DNA of 64,000 bases from Klebsiella sp. RHBSTW-00484 (GTDB taxonomy: Bacteria > Pseudomonadota > Gammaproteobacteria > Enterobacterales > Enterobacteriaceae), in NCBI RefSeq assembly GCF_013705725.1, contig NZ_CP055481.1:868001-932000 (forward strand). The letters are read 5' to 3'. The position numbers and the translations under genes were made by a program. Positions 42,175 to 51,972 of this stretch are shown in pieces (the first letter of the stretch is position 1; each line of letters starts with the position of its first letter). Below the pieces are notes generated by a model that saw nothing but the letters and a program-made list of their open reading frames with translations, searched no databases and was not told the DNA's origin.

Positions 42175-43698
42175 ATGACAACAAACAGCTATCTTGAGTA
42201 TTTTCTCACGCTGCTCGGCTGGGTGATCAATAACGGCCTGTGGAATGTCCTGCTGAGCACCGGGCTTTTTGTCCTGCCGCTGGCGTTTAAGGTGGTGGGG
42301 ATCTGGCTGAAGGTCCGTGAAGAAGGGGAGGATGAAGGCAACAAGGGGATGCTGTCGCTGCCCCGTATCGAGAACGCGCTGTATGCCGGTTTCCTGGTGA
42401 TGATTGCCTGCTGCGTACCGCTGATTAATGTCAGCCTCAGTACGATGCAGTACGACACAACCCGGGCAAAGAGCTGTGGTGTGTGGACGCCAAAAGCGCC
42501 GGATGAAAGCGGCTATGCCGGCGTGGTCACCAGTCTCAACGACCAGACGGCTGCAGCACCGGTATGGTGGGTGCTGATTCATAAACTCTCGAAAGGGGTA
42601 ACCCAGGCGGCGGTGGCGACCATTCCCTGCCGCCCTGACATGCGGCAGATCCGCTTTGAAGTGCAGCATACGCGTATCGACAACAAAGCGCTGGCGCAGG
42701 AGCTGCAGGACTTCACCAACGACTGCTATTCGGTTGCGCTGTACCTGTGGAAGCAGCAGGACCAGGGACAGACAAAAGATAAAACCACGCTGCGTGATAT
42801 CGAATGGATTGGCAGCAGTACATTCCTGAGCCGGTACTATCCGTCGCTGCAGTCGAAACTGCCACGGGCGGCGTTCCCGTGGAGCGACAGCCGGGACAGC
42901 GGCCGGCCCAATACCGGAAGAGGCGGTTATCCCACCTGCAGCGAGTGGTGGAGTAGTACGGACACCGGACTGAAAGCACGGGTGAAGGACCAGGCCGACC
43001 CCGATATGTGGCTGCGTATCTCGGCCGCAATGAAAATGTCAGGCTTTAACGACAGTGACTACCAGGAAGCCGTCATCCGTCGTCTGGTCAGCCCGGAAAG
43101 CCTGACGGTCTCACAGAATGGTCACGTGTATGCCGGCTATGGCGGCAACGCCGATTTCACCCTGGATAATGCAGCAGCACGCGTGGCGGCCATTGGCGGG
43201 ACATCTCTCGGCAGTCTGGCCGCGTTCCCTGCGTTCGATGCTATGCGGCAGGCGCTGCCAATGGTGCAGGCCATCCTGCTGATGGCAATATATGTCATGC
43301 TGCCGCTGATCCTGGCATTTGCGGCCTACGAATTCAAAACCGTTATTACGCTGACCTTTGTGATGTTTGCTCTTAACTTCCTGACATTCTGGTGGGAACT
43401 GGCGCGCTGGCTCGACAGCTGGTTGTTAACCGCGTTGTACAGTTCGGATACACACAGTCGGTTCAATATGGCGGGACTGCAGAACAGCTCAGATGACCTT
43501 ATTATGAATCTGGTGATGGGAGCGATGTTTATTGTACTGCCTGCTGTCTGGCTGGGAGCTCTTTCGTGGGCAGGGGCCAGCGTGGGTGTCGCTGTTAGCG
43601 CTGCCTTTCAAAAGGGTACTGAAACTGCTCAGAATACAGGCGGGAAACTTGGAGAAGCTGCTGGTAATGCTATCGGCAGTAAAGCAACCAAAGGGTAG
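42175..43698 (+). CDS. traG: TraG N-terminal-domain conjugal transfer protein
   Basis: A 507-residue integral membrane protein with the TraG-N domain: NSYLEYFLTLLGWVINNGLWNVLLSTGLFVLPL, LPRIENALYAGFLVMIACCVPL and LSTMQYDTTRAKSCGVWTPKAPDESGYAG are conserved. Membrane segments are near 10-45, 65-90 and three more in 365-480; a periplasmic region of about 250 residues lies between. It lacks the long C-terminal entry-exclusion domain of F TraG, as is normal for this class. Role: mating-pair stabilisation and channel assembly. It is the last transfer gene in the window. Confidence 0.88.
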   Translation: MTTNSYLEYFLTLLGWVINNGLWNVLLSTGLFVLPLAFKVVGIWLKVREEGEDEGNKGMLSLPRIENALYAGFLVMIACCVPLINVSLSTMQYDTTRAKSCGVWTPKAPDESGYAGVVTSLNDQTAAAPVWWVLIHKLSKGVTQAAVATIPCRPDMRQIRFEVQHTRIDNKALAQELQDFTNDCYSVALYLWKQQDQGQTKDKTTLRDIEWIGSSTFLSRYYPSLQSKLPRAAFPWSDSRDSGRPNTGRGGYPTCSEWWSSTDTGLKARVKDQADPDMWLRISAAMKMSGFNDSDYQEAVIRRLVSPESLTVSQNGHVYAGYGGNADFTLDNAAARVAAIGGTSLGSLAAFPAFDAMRQALPMVQAILLMAIYVMLPLILAFAAYEFKTVITLTFVMFALNFLTFWWELARWLDSWLLTALYSSDTHSRFNMAGLQNSSDDLIMNLVMGAMFIVLPAVWLGALSWAGASVGVAVSAAFQKGTETAQNTGGKLGEAAGNAIGSKATKG

Positions 43699-43722
43699 TT
43701 TTACTGGTACAGTTGATTCGGC

Positions 43723-44124
43723 CTAATCTTCACTCGGGGATTTGTAAGGAGCGCCATCATATTCATTATTGGTGGCGCTATTCATTACAAATTCATCATG
43801 AAAATTATTTTCACCTTTCTTTTCATTAAAACTATTTATTGAAGCATTTTCAGAGCCAGATCCGATATGTGTTATGGCAGCAATTAAAGCCCATAATAAA
43901 ACTGCGCTGCAGCTTATCAGGAGACCGCCTGCTATAAGCGCAACTAACGAACAAAGGACAGCTAAAAGCAGCGGCATGTGGCCTAACCACTTCGGCAGTT
44001 TGTATAGTTTAGCCAGCATGACGCAGCGCTGATCTAAACGTGTAAAAATTTTTTTGGTACCCTTCCATATTGCAGCGAGACGAACACCACGTTCCCAGGC
44101 GCGTTTCTCTTGAGACTGATACAT
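43723..44124 (-). CDS. Small membrane protein downstream of traG, opposite strand
   Basis: A 133-residue protein: charged N-terminus (EKRAWERGVRLAAIWKGTKKIFTRLDQRC), a hydrophobic hairpin (MPLLLAVLCSLVALIAGGLLISCSAVLLWALIAAI) and a polar Asn/Glu-rich tail. Genes for small membrane proteins of this layout (DUF3742-like) often follow traG convergently in this ICE class; I consider the assignment tentative. I chose ATG 44124, which has an excellent GGAGGGGG site; a longer frame to 44178 has none. Confidence 0.6.
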   Translation of the reverse strand: MYQSQEKRAWERGVRLAAIWKGTKKIFTRLDQRCVMLAKLYKLPKWLGHMPLLLAVLCSLVALIAGGLLISCSAVLLWALIAAITHIGSGSENASINSFNEKKGENNFHDEFVMNSATNNEYDGAPYKSPSED

Positions 44125-44295
44125 ATCCCCCTCCGAATTAGGTGAGTTCTCAGGGACTATAGCGGATTTTTTGAGCAATTGCTAATTACTGTTTCAGCAC
44201 TCTGGGCTACCTAATAAATTCTTTAAAATCATAAGGTTAATATTTTTACCAATGCGTTACGACTACGCCATCATAGAAGGGGATTCTATGCGTAA

Positions 44296-44846
<551 letters not shown>

Positions 44847-45065
44847 GGCAACGTCCCACTTGATTAAGGTAGCGTTACATCGACCCGTTGAACTCACAGC
44901 ACGAGGCGGACATGCTAACGGGGCAAGATATCTGGGGGGCACAACATAACCTACCAGACAACGAATTTCATCAACTCGTGGAAACATTGACTGCCATGAT
45001 TATTCAGTCTTTGATGTAAGATTAGCCCCTACCCAGATTACCAAATTCTTCATCAGAGGATTTCT
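44847..45065. other. Gap upstream of the exonuclease gene
   Basis: No gene; probably remnant mobile-element sequence on the left and the promoter of the exonuclease gene on the right, whose AGAGGA ribosome site is six bases before ATG 45066. Confidence 0.4.
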
Positions 45066-45611
45066 ATGCGCAATTCCGAGATATATGTGTCAGTTGATAT
45101 TGAAACGTCAGGTCCTGTTCCCGGAATTTACAGCCTCCTATCAATTGGGGCTTGTCTGGTGAGTGATCCTGAGAACGCACTGTACCTTGAACTTCAACCA
45201 GAGGGCGAGAAGCATGATGCTGAATCTCTTGTTGTGACTGGGCTTGATATTAACCGACTACAGAGCGAGGGACTTGCTCCAGAACAGGCTATGTTAAAGC
45301 TAAAAGACTGGCTTGCTTCTTTAATTTCTCAACATCGGAAACCCATTTTTGTCGGTCTGAATGCCCCATTTGACTGGTCATTCATCAATTACTACTTTCA
45401 CAAGTATATTGGCAGCAACCCCTTTGGTTTCACAGCCATAGACATTAAAGCCTGCTACATGGGGGCTATGGGGTGCGAGTGGTCAGACACAAAATCATCA
45501 CATATGTCTGCAGTCCTTGCCCCTCTAACCCAACCCACGCATAATGCGCTTGATGATGCCCGTTTTCAGGCTGAACTTTTTTCTTTATTACTCGCGCGAT
45601 CAGGCCGTTAG
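45066..45611 (+). CDS. DEDDh 3'-5' exonuclease next to the CBASS operon
   Basis: A 181-residue exonuclease of the DnaQ/RNase T superfamily with all five catalytic residues: Asp11 and Glu13 in VSVDIETSG, Asp103 in GLNAPFDWSF, His159 and Asp164 in THNALDDARF. It would remove nucleotides from 3' ends of ssDNA or RNA. It is transcribed toward the CBASS operon and ends 11 bases from the cap3 stop, so the genes converge. Exonucleases are known as ancillary genes of some CBASS loci; participation here is inference. Confidence 0.82.
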   Translation: MRNSEIYVSVDIETSGPVPGIYSLLSIGACLVSDPENALYLELQPEGEKHDAESLVVTGLDINRLQSEGLAPEQAMLKLKDWLASLISQHRKPIFVGLNAPFDWSFINYYFHKYIGSNPFGFTAIDIKACYMGAMGCEWSDTKSSHMSAVLAPLTQPTHNALDDARFQAELFSLLLARSGR

Positions 45612-45622
45612 TTGTGATTCTG

Positions 45623-46111
45623 CTAAAAGGGACAGTCCATTCTGACAGCTTCAAAATACCCCCCCTCTCTAAATAACCAAGCTTTAATTCCTGAAGTATC
45701 TGGAGAGGTGCCGACGATAATGGCTACAGGATGCGGAAGTACCTGAGAGTAACGTTTCGCAAAGCGGGAAAAGCTCGAAATATCTGCACTCGATATCTGC
45801 GGTATTACCTGAGGATGCGTATGCCAGTATCCTATTAATCGTAACCCAAGAGCATTTGCCTTCTGAATCTCCTTCTTACAGCGTTCAGGGTCTAACTCAA
45901 GCCATGTTCGCCCTGCGTTGTCGGCTTTGTGTGGTGCTGTTGCAAGAGACAAAATGATACCGTCTGGATGATTGGGGTCGACAAAAAGCTGACCCCCTCG
46001 CTCATGTTCCCCACTTATTTGCCGATTACAGTGAAAAATATCAGCCGCGGAGTGGGATACCAGTAAGACGTCCTCAACACCGGGCCATTTCCAACTCCAG
46101 GTAACCTCCAT
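45623..46111 (-). CDS. cap3: Cap3: JAMM-type deconjugating protease of type II CBASS
   Basis: A 162-residue JAB/MPN metalloprotease. The zinc-binding motif H-x-H-x7-S-x2-D is exact: His97, His99, Ser107, Asp110 in YWHTHPQVIPQISSADIS; the catalytic Glu is in the SGEHERGG segment (Glu35 or Glu37). In type II CBASS, Cap3 removes the CD-NTase from its Cap2-made conjugates, tuning the system. Last gene of the operon, its start overlapping the cap2 stop. Confidence 0.9.
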   Translation of the reverse strand: MEVTWSWKWPGVEDVLLVSHSAADIFHCNRQISGEHERGGQLFVDPNHPDGIILSLATAPHKADNAGRTWLELDPERCKKEIQKANALGLRLIGYWHTHPQVIPQISSADISSFSRFAKRYSQVLPHPVAIIVGTSPDTSGIKAWLFREGGYFEAVRMDCPF

Positions 46112-47889
46112 TATTTTCCACCCTCATGTGTAGACTCGGGCCAAGCCCGCTCCAGAACAGTTTGAATGGTTCCTGTCGGTAAGTCAGGGCCGATATACGT
46201 CCCGCCCTGCACCTGTGCATCAGCAGGGCGGTTTATGCTTGTTAACCAGAGCGATTCCTTTTTAATACCGTTCAGATACTGAATCGATGCCTGCGTTATC
46301 ATTGTGGCGATGGTATTCATACCCGCTGCGTTCCCGGGAATAAAACTTTCCCCGCAGGCAGGTAGCGGAACAACCCCTCCTTCCGGCCACTCTGTATATT
46401 TGTGACTAAAGTCGCCGTTGTCACTGAATAAGTGCCTGCCATCATAGTCACCTCGAGGTGACGCTAATGCATGTCCCACAAGCGTATGAGGCTCACTCCA
46501 TCCCTGAATAAATGCCCATGATTGACCTTTTGCTTTTAGTTTCCACAAACTAGCTTCAGACTCCCAGTCAGCTGTTGTGATGATGACTAAATCAGCAGTT
46601 TGAAGAAGGTCAGGCTTGTCTTCCAAGGCAAATTGCACATACGTATTAAAAGCTTTGACCTCAGAAGTTGGATGATCCTGCATGAGCCTGGTTTTAAGTG
46701 CATCGACTTTGAATTTACCTAAATCATCCATGCCAAGCACATGCCTTCCCATATTGGCGGACTCAAAAGTATCTGGGTCGATAAGAGTCAGATGCTTAAG
46801 TCCCGACCTTGCAAGTTGTGATGCAACAGCCCCACCCAGCGATCCTACCCCGATGAACACAACGTGTGCTGCTTCCAGCCCTCTGATGCTGCCGCTTAAA
46901 TCTCGCGCATAGAAATCTGTACGATCAATGACGTTTAATCTGGAGGAATAAATAATTGCAGGATGTTGCCCGGTTATCGCCAGAGGTTTCCGACGTGCGG
47001 AGCGCGATCCGAAGAATGGGCTACGGCGACGAGTATCTACCTTTGCAAAAACATTCAGTGTGTATAAAGGCGCGCCGGCTTTGCCAGGTAACTCTAGAAT
47101 CAGCCATCGGGAAATAAGTGAGCTACTGGTACTAAACCACGTGGAAAGTTTTGTCGCATCCGCCTCAGATACATGAGGGAGGATCCACGACAACAGCTCT
47201 GCCGGTGCTGGAAACACGAGTCCAGGAAAACTTTTGAGTTTTACAAAAAAACCGCCTGCATGTGGAGAGCGTATCGTGACTTGCCTTCCCATAATCCGGC
47301 GGGCATGGCTACCAAGAGCTTTTATATCTGATGATAACCAGACTGACTCATAGCCTGAGGGAACGATGTATCGAGAATCACTGAGTGCGAATAGTTCAGA
47401 AGCATATTCTGGCCGCCCAATGAGCAATACATTCCGTACAGACCTACCGTGCTGTCTTATCCAGTAAGACGTAATCTCATTCTGAAATTCGAGATTACGT
47501 TTATCTGCGTTTGCGCCCTGGATGGATAAAGACAATATTTTCTTCAGCCGATTAATGCTGTCGCGAACTACTGTGTCAGGTGACCCCGTAACTGGCTCTT
47601 CTTTAAACCCGTGAAGACATAGACCTGCTTTTGTTGCGTGTGGCCAAACAAGCCAAGGTGAGGGATCCACATACAGATTGAGACCAGCGGATGGGAATCC
47701 CTTGGGAAATCCTATGTGCAATGTCCTTTCTATGCCCAGATAATCTGTTGGAAGCGGGAAACGGTATGCTACGGTTTCATCTGAGCGCGCTTTGGTGTGC
47801 TGCAGTAGACCTGCGGCATTACCTGTGTTTAGGAGTGCCTCAAGTGTGGCAATTCCCTGTGCAACCGCATCATCTGGAATATTAACCAA
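46111..47889 (-). CDS. cap2: Cap2: E1-E2 fusion enzyme of type II CBASS
   Basis: A 592-residue protein. The N-terminal E2-like domain has a candidate catalytic Cys91 in HATKAGLCLHGF. The C-terminal ThiF/E1 domain has the adenylation loop VFIGVGSLGGAVASQLARSG (GxGxxG at 347-352), the acidic LIDPDTFESANMGRH motif, and the E1 catalytic Cys512 in VPLPACGESFIPGNA. Cap2 activates the C-terminus of the CD-NTase and conjugates it to targets, which primes signalling. It overlaps cdnD by 8 bases and cap3 by one. Confidence 0.92.
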   Translation of the reverse strand: MVNIPDDAVAQGIATLEALLNTGNAAGLLQHTKARSDETVAYRFPLPTDYLGIERTLHIGFPKGFPSAGLNLYVDPSPWLVWPHATKAGLCLHGFKEEPVTGSPDTVVRDSINRLKKILSLSIQGANADKRNLEFQNEITSYWIRQHGRSVRNVLLIGRPEYASELFALSDSRYIVPSGYESVWLSSDIKALGSHARRIMGRQVTIRSPHAGGFFVKLKSFPGLVFPAPAELLSWILPHVSEADATKLSTWFSTSSSLISRWLILELPGKAGAPLYTLNVFAKVDTRRRSPFFGSRSARRKPLAITGQHPAIIYSSRLNVIDRTDFYARDLSGSIRGLEAAHVVFIGVGSLGGAVASQLARSGLKHLTLIDPDTFESANMGRHVLGMDDLGKFKVDALKTRLMQDHPTSEVKAFNTYVQFALEDKPDLLQTADLVIITTADWESEASLWKLKAKGQSWAFIQGWSEPHTLVGHALASPRGDYDGRHLFSDNGDFSHKYTEWPEGGVVPLPACGESFIPGNAAGMNTIATMITQASIQYLNGIKKESLWLTSINRPADAQVQGGTYIGPDLPTGTIQTVLERAWPESTHEGGK

Positions 47890-49129
47890 GTCGACCTACC
47901 GGTTTCGTATCAGCCTGAGATTGATCGCTGCCAGCCACACCTCCAAACAGCGCTCCCATTGAAACAGAGTTTCGGTTCATACCTGAAGGCCGACCCGGCA
48001 TTGTCCAGTTAGCGGGGATACTAGTATTTACTTCATCTACAAATGAACGCCCGATTCCGAAGCTTTCGTTTACTGCCTTGGCAAATGATTCCACGGATGA
48101 ATAGCTTTCAAGTCCAAGGCTGAATGCCTTGCAGGCACTTTCATGCCATTCATAGAACGCCCTTTGGTAAGCAGAGCCTTCTCCTGGGCGATTCCATTTT
48201 TCTGCAAAGTTTTCGCCGCTATCCTCTGGATTACAGACCATGTATTCCTGTCCATTGCTTCGAATGAAGTTTGGCATAGTTCTGACGATCTCAAGAATGG
48301 CTTCAAGTGGCGTAAATGGCCTTTGCCGCGATTGCATTGCTACATTCAGCCAGGCGTGAGCGGCGAGCGTTGTGATGACAGCTGAAATTGGGCGCGATCT
48401 TTCATTTTTAGTGCGAATAGCCCATTCATCGCGATGACGTTTCAGAAGCTTGATACTGGCTCTAAGTGGATCCTCAGTCTGATATTCTTCATATTCGGGT
48501 AGTGGGGCTATGGTCGCGGAATCTGCAACAGCCCGACTTTTATTGAGAGCAACATAATTTTCAAGCATGATTTGACTCTCCGAAGCATCATGGAGCCAGT
48601 CTGCATAGGGGATAGGGCTGCTCGCTTTCCACCCAGTTTCTCTATCTGGTACTTCAAGCATGCCATGGCCGTGAGTTTCATCATTCCAGCTGCGGGGTCG
48701 TGCTGGGGTCACGTCAATATGAAAACCTGGGTTCTGATCTGCATAAACAACACGTACCCCTCTTCGCAGAGGCTTTATGTCCTCATGAACGCGACTGCCT
48801 TCCTGAAACCGTTTTTCTATCGTTTCAAGCACAGTGTCCGCTGATACTCCTCTGGAATTCGGGAGCCAGACAATTGCATCTGCATCAATTGTGCCCAGGT
48901 CTGCCGGCGCATCAGACACGGGGTTGATGGTAGTTTTAAGGCGCATAGATCCCTGCGGAAAAATATGTGCATCCTGCAGAATAGGATCATCGGAAGCTGA
49001 GAGGATTGTCTGCAGTTGTGCGTAGCGGCCATTAATTTTTTCATACTGCGGACCGGTCAGAGAAATCGCTCTTGCTGCTCGAAGAAGGAAAAATTCCCAG
49101 CTGCTGTGTTTAGTCTGTTCATTATTCAT
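47882..49129 (-). CDS. cdnD: CD-NTase (cyclic oligonucleotide synthase) of type II CBASS
   Basis: A 415-residue cGAS/DncV-like nucleotidyltransferase. The active site reads FPQGSMRLKTTINP (Gly60-Ser61), then IDADAIVWL (Asp82, Asp84), with the third acid in GFHIDVTPARP (Asp139). On phage infection such enzymes make cyclic di- or trinucleotides that switch on the effector. The C-terminus ends in Gly (KPVGRLG), as required for Cap2 conjugation. I place it in clade D mainly because of its HNH-SAVED partner, so the letter is uncertain. Its ATG overlaps the cap5 stop (ATGA). Confidence 0.88.
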   Translation of the reverse strand: MNNEQTKHSSWEFFLLRAARAISLTGPQYEKINGRYAQLQTILSASDDPILQDAHIFPQGSMRLKTTINPVSDAPADLGTIDADAIVWLPNSRGVSADTVLETIEKRFQEGSRVHEDIKPLRRGVRVVYADQNPGFHIDVTPARPRSWNDETHGHGMLEVPDRETGWKASSPIPYADWLHDASESQIMLENYVALNKSRAVADSATIAPLPEYEEYQTEDPLRASIKLLKRHRDEWAIRTKNERSRPISAVITTLAAHAWLNVAMQSRQRPFTPLEAILEIVRTMPNFIRSNGQEYMVCNPEDSGENFAEKWNRPGEGSAYQRAFYEWHESACKAFSLGLESYSSVESFAKAVNESFGIGRSFVDEVNTSIPANWTMPGRPSGMNRNSVSMGALFGGVAGSDQSQADTKPVGRLG

Positions 49130-50298
49130 TTCTGTGACTCCTGAGGGTGGCCGATAGTCAGCATTGACCGGAACTGGTTTGAATTACTCTCTCTATCAAA
49201 AATTACATAAGGGTGCTGATGCTGCGTCGTCAGCAAAGCACCAAATTCAATTGCAAGCGCTGCAGGGATCGCAGCAAAGACGCTGATAGGTTGCTCCGAT
49301 TCTGCTTCAAGTTGACTCAAATGCTTTTGAAGTTCATCCCGGAATGTGTTGATAACATTCCGGTTTGAAACCATCGCATATGAGGGCTCTGGAATAGTGA
49401 ACGACGCGATTCGCACGCCCGGCAGCACTGCTTCAATATCCCGTTCAGGAATAGTCGCCGATATCGAAAGGACTAAGGCCAGTGGCCCATTACCTTGAGG
49501 TGCTGGAGAGAATATATAATCAGGAGGAGAAGCGGATTTAGATGGCCAGCGAAGACCATGTGTGCGACTTCTGGAAAATAAATACCGGTTAGAGCGGTCT
49601 CCGATGGCTTGTCCGAGCATAATCAATGCAGGGATGTCTGCGAGACCCACGAGGGCTAAAGCAGGCATATCGCCGAAGCTGCCTCCGCGTTTGGCTAATT
49701 CCCCTGAAATCTTCTGCTCGATATCGTCCTTAATTAATTGCCAGTACAAGTCATCCCTTCCGCGGGGGCCAGGCTCTCTGAAAGTGATGTTAATTGTGTG
49801 ACCAAACGCAGTCAGTCCCTCGGAAGACATCGCTGTCAGCAATTCCCCTGCCGGGATATTATTGGTAGATGCAAAATGCTGACTCTGAACAATTAGCGGT
49901 ATAGCCCGTCCTTCAGCAGGCTGAGAGGCTGCAAGGCGTATACGAGCAAGACAGCTTTCATGCAGGCCACTCAAATCATCTTCAGGATAACCGTCATCAT
50001 CGCGATCTATTTTTTCGTGACAATTTGGGCACAACAGCATCAGATTTGAGAAGTCATTAGTAAGATTTTGAGCCTGTTCATCACTATGCTCTTCTCGCCC
50101 TCTGGGTCCTTTGGGGCTAGCCGGAAGTATATGTGCGACCTCACCCCACTGCATGGATGTGCCCACGCGAAAATCATGCGTCAGGTCTGTTCCACAAAGC
50201 TCGCAGTGTCCTGCCATCCTTACCCATACCATCTGTTTTACTTCGGATTTGGTGTTAAATCTTCCACCTTTTTTCTTGGGGGGGGCTTCTGCGTTCAA
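49126..50298 (-). CDS. cap5: Cap5: HNH-SAVED effector nuclease of CBASS
   Basis: A 390-residue effector. The N-terminal HNH domain has HCELCGTDLTH, WGEVAHILPASPKGPRG and LMLLCPNCHEKIDRD. The C-terminal SAVED domain (about 180-385, HTINITFREPGPRGRDDLYW... and LALVLSISATIPERDIEAVLPG...FAAIPAALAIEFGALL) binds the cyclic nucleotide and triggers DNA cutting, killing the infected cell. I chose the TTG at 50298: GGAGGT lies six bases upstream and nothing comparable precedes the ATG at 50337. First gene of the four-gene operon. Confidence 0.9.
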   Translation of the reverse strand: MNAEAPPKKKGGRFNTKSEVKQMVWVRMAGHCELCGTDLTHDFRVGTSMQWGEVAHILPASPKGPRGREEHSDEQAQNLTNDFSNLMLLCPNCHEKIDRDDDGYPEDDLSGLHESCLARIRLAASQPAEGRAIPLIVQSQHFASTNNIPAGELLTAMSSEGLTAFGHTINITFREPGPRGRDDLYWQLIKDDIEQKISGELAKRGGSFGDMPALALVGLADIPALIMLGQAIGDRSNRYLFSRSRTHGLRWPSKSASPPDYIFSPAPQGNGPLALVLSISATIPERDIEAVLPGVRIASFTIPEPSYAMVSNRNVINTFRDELQKHLSQLEAESEQPISVFAAIPAALAIEFGALLTTQHQHPYVIFDRESNSNQFRSMLTIGHPQESQK

Positions 50299-50732
50299 GT
50301 GATTACCTCCAGAGGAAATAAAAAAACAGTTCATCAAAGTCTAAAGTGGTGCTTAATTCATCATCTTCAATGGATGCATAAGTTAAATTAATAAAAAACG
50401 CTATAGTGTTGAGTTAAAGCAACTTTTAGATTTAAGAAAGCATAAAATTGATGATTGATGGTATAAAATGTGGTTAATTTGATAAAACTTAAAATAATCA
50501 GTTTGACGTGCCCCTGTTCATCAACATATCGCATTAGTAATGCTTTATCAGTGACCTGAGAGCACCCCCATGCAGAAATGTTCATCCGAAGAACAGATCC
50601 TCAGTATTTTCCGCGAAACCTGTGTCGAGCCACTTCTGTAGATGACGCCCGCTGTTGGCACGAAGCAGTCAGACAATCGGGAAAAGGTAGTTACCATTAT
50701 GTGTTAATGATAACTACCATTTTTTGATTCTG
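50299..50732. other. Gap upstream of the CBASS operon
   Basis: This should hold the cap5 promoter. Near 50571 a plus-strand frame starts MQKCSSEEQILSIFRET, which resembles the first residues of an IS3-family OrfA and stops at once, so a transposase scrap probably lies here. Nothing else supported. Confidence 0.4.
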
Positions 50733-51403
50733 CTATTTTAATTCGATGTAGAGACCAAGCGCGATACAAAAAGCATGCAGTAGAATTGGTAAAAGAAGCC
50801 CTCTACTTTAATATCTTGCTCCACAGAAAATTAATGAAAGTGCAAACATTTGGATTTTGGTGGGGAATGAATATTGTTTGTGTATAACTGCAAACAAAAA
50901 AGAAACAGTCAATCCGCCGATAATATAGCCCGCCTTTTCACCAAAAGCGTTTAAGAAAGAACTCAGGATAATTCCTCTGAAAACCAGTTCCTCCAGAAGT
51001 GGGAAAATAATAATAGTGGCTGCAATTTTTACAGCTGCCATTTCGTGTGACAAACCTTTAGTAAAATCTGTAACGAAGGGTTCTTTCGGCGTAAGGTAGT
51101 ATGAAGCAGCGTAAGCAATAATTATGAGCGCAAGAAAAACAAATGACTGCTTGTTAGGTTTTCCCCAAGTTAATCCTTGGTAAGGTGAGGTGTTATTTAA
51201 TAAGTGGGTTATGGATAAAAAAACACAAGCATTATTAGAGGCTTAATTATCTGCAAATGTAATATTGAGAAATTAAGCTTGGTCATTAAGAATATATTTA
51301 GATCAATAGAGGTTAATAATAAATAAAAGAATAAAAAGTTAGATAATCCGAAAGTAAGAATTAGAAAGCGTTGGTTGAAAATATGCATATCAACCATTTT
51401 CAT
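50733..51403 (-). pseudogene. CPBP (CAAX-type) intramembrane protease gene, frameshifted
   Basis: Minus-strand reading gives hydrophobic segments from ATG 51403 (MKMVDMHIFNQRFLILTFGL...) up to a run of seven Ts (51218-51224). One more T would continue it as LSITHLLNNTSPYQGLTWGKPNKQ and on into the protease core PLLEELVFRGIILSSF, with the EExxxR motif of the Abi/CPBP family. A TAA at 50808 (probably once AAA) stops it, but the same frame continues SRGLLLPILLHAFCIALGLYIELK to a TAG at 50733. So two lesions split an otherwise intact gene. CPBP proteins often give immunity or process signals. Confidence 0.7.
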
Positions 51404-51495
51404 CGGAGAAAACTACATATTAATCACCAAAAAAAACGATGTCTACATCCATTTGACGTCGTATTTCCCTGTTGGTACTATTAAATTGTTGTACT

Positions 51496-51619
51496 GTCGC
51501 ACTGGCGACCACCAATGCTCTTGTAGCCTGTGATGAGCGCCTTCGGGTGGCTACAGTCGCACTTAAGCTGCGACCACCAATGTTCCGGCAGTCTGTGAGG
51601 AGCGCCTTCGGGTGACTGC
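51496..51619 (+). ncRNA. STAXI-like structured element, two units
   Basis: Unit A: GTCGC-actg-GCGAC, CACCAATG, stem GTAGCC/GGCTAC. Unit B: GTCGCA/TGCGAC, CACCAATG, stem GCAGTC/GACTGC. Both contain CGCC-TTCG-GGTG. Against the unit at 15345-15403 (GTCGT/ACGAC, GTAGCC/GGCTAC), paired bases change together in both stems, which is good evidence of selected structure. The downstream neighbour is a tyrosine-recombinase-like gene, matching the integrase association of the STAXI motif. Confidence 0.65.
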
Positions 51620-51675
51620 ACAATAAAACTCTCTAAGCCTAGAAGGGAGTACATGAAAAATGTGGCAAATCTGCT

Positions 51676-51732
51676 CACCTTTGAAAGCAGATATCGTCTA
51701 TGAAAGCGCACTATGACGCGGCGATGAAGGTT
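51676..51732 (+). repeat. Conserved structured block downstream of STAXI units (copy 2)
   Basis: Shares about 50 of 57 bases with 15453-15509, including TTTGAAAGCAGATATCG and GACGCGGCGATGAAGGTT. It lies at about the same distance after the STAXI units as in the first locus, so the two parts move or function together. Confidence 0.65.
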
Positions 51733-51903
51733 TACTGTGTAGCAAAGCTGCCAGTTTCAATTCACTTCCGTTCTGTGAACGGCATCAGTTCAACGTCTTC
51801 TCATTTGCAGTGATACGCCCTGAGTTTCGTACGACTTTTGCGCCGACGTATAAGGCCATTTGGTACATTTGGCCGCTTACGGAGTTGCATTAGGAGCACG
51901 AAG

Positions 51904-51958
51904 CTGCGTGGCGTCACTTGTGAAGTGGCGAAGACACTACCAAGTGACGCGCGCAGCG
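51904..51958. repeat. Long inverted repeat (possible transfer or replication origin)
   Basis: GCTGCG-tg-GCGTCACTTG (51904-51920) and CAAGTGACGC-g-CGCAGC (51941-51958) form a 16-pair arm around a 20-base loop region that contains further small repeats (CACTTGTGAAGTG). Such a structure is typical of nic-adjacent or single-strand-origin sites, but no relaxase gene is near in this window. Confidence 0.55.
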
Positions 51959-51972
51959 CATAACGTCTCAAC

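Noticed and set aside
50739..50810. Plus-strand YKKHAVELVKE-like reading that looked like a transposase scrap
   Set aside because: The opposite strand here continues the CPBP protease frame to its C-terminus, which explains the sequence better.
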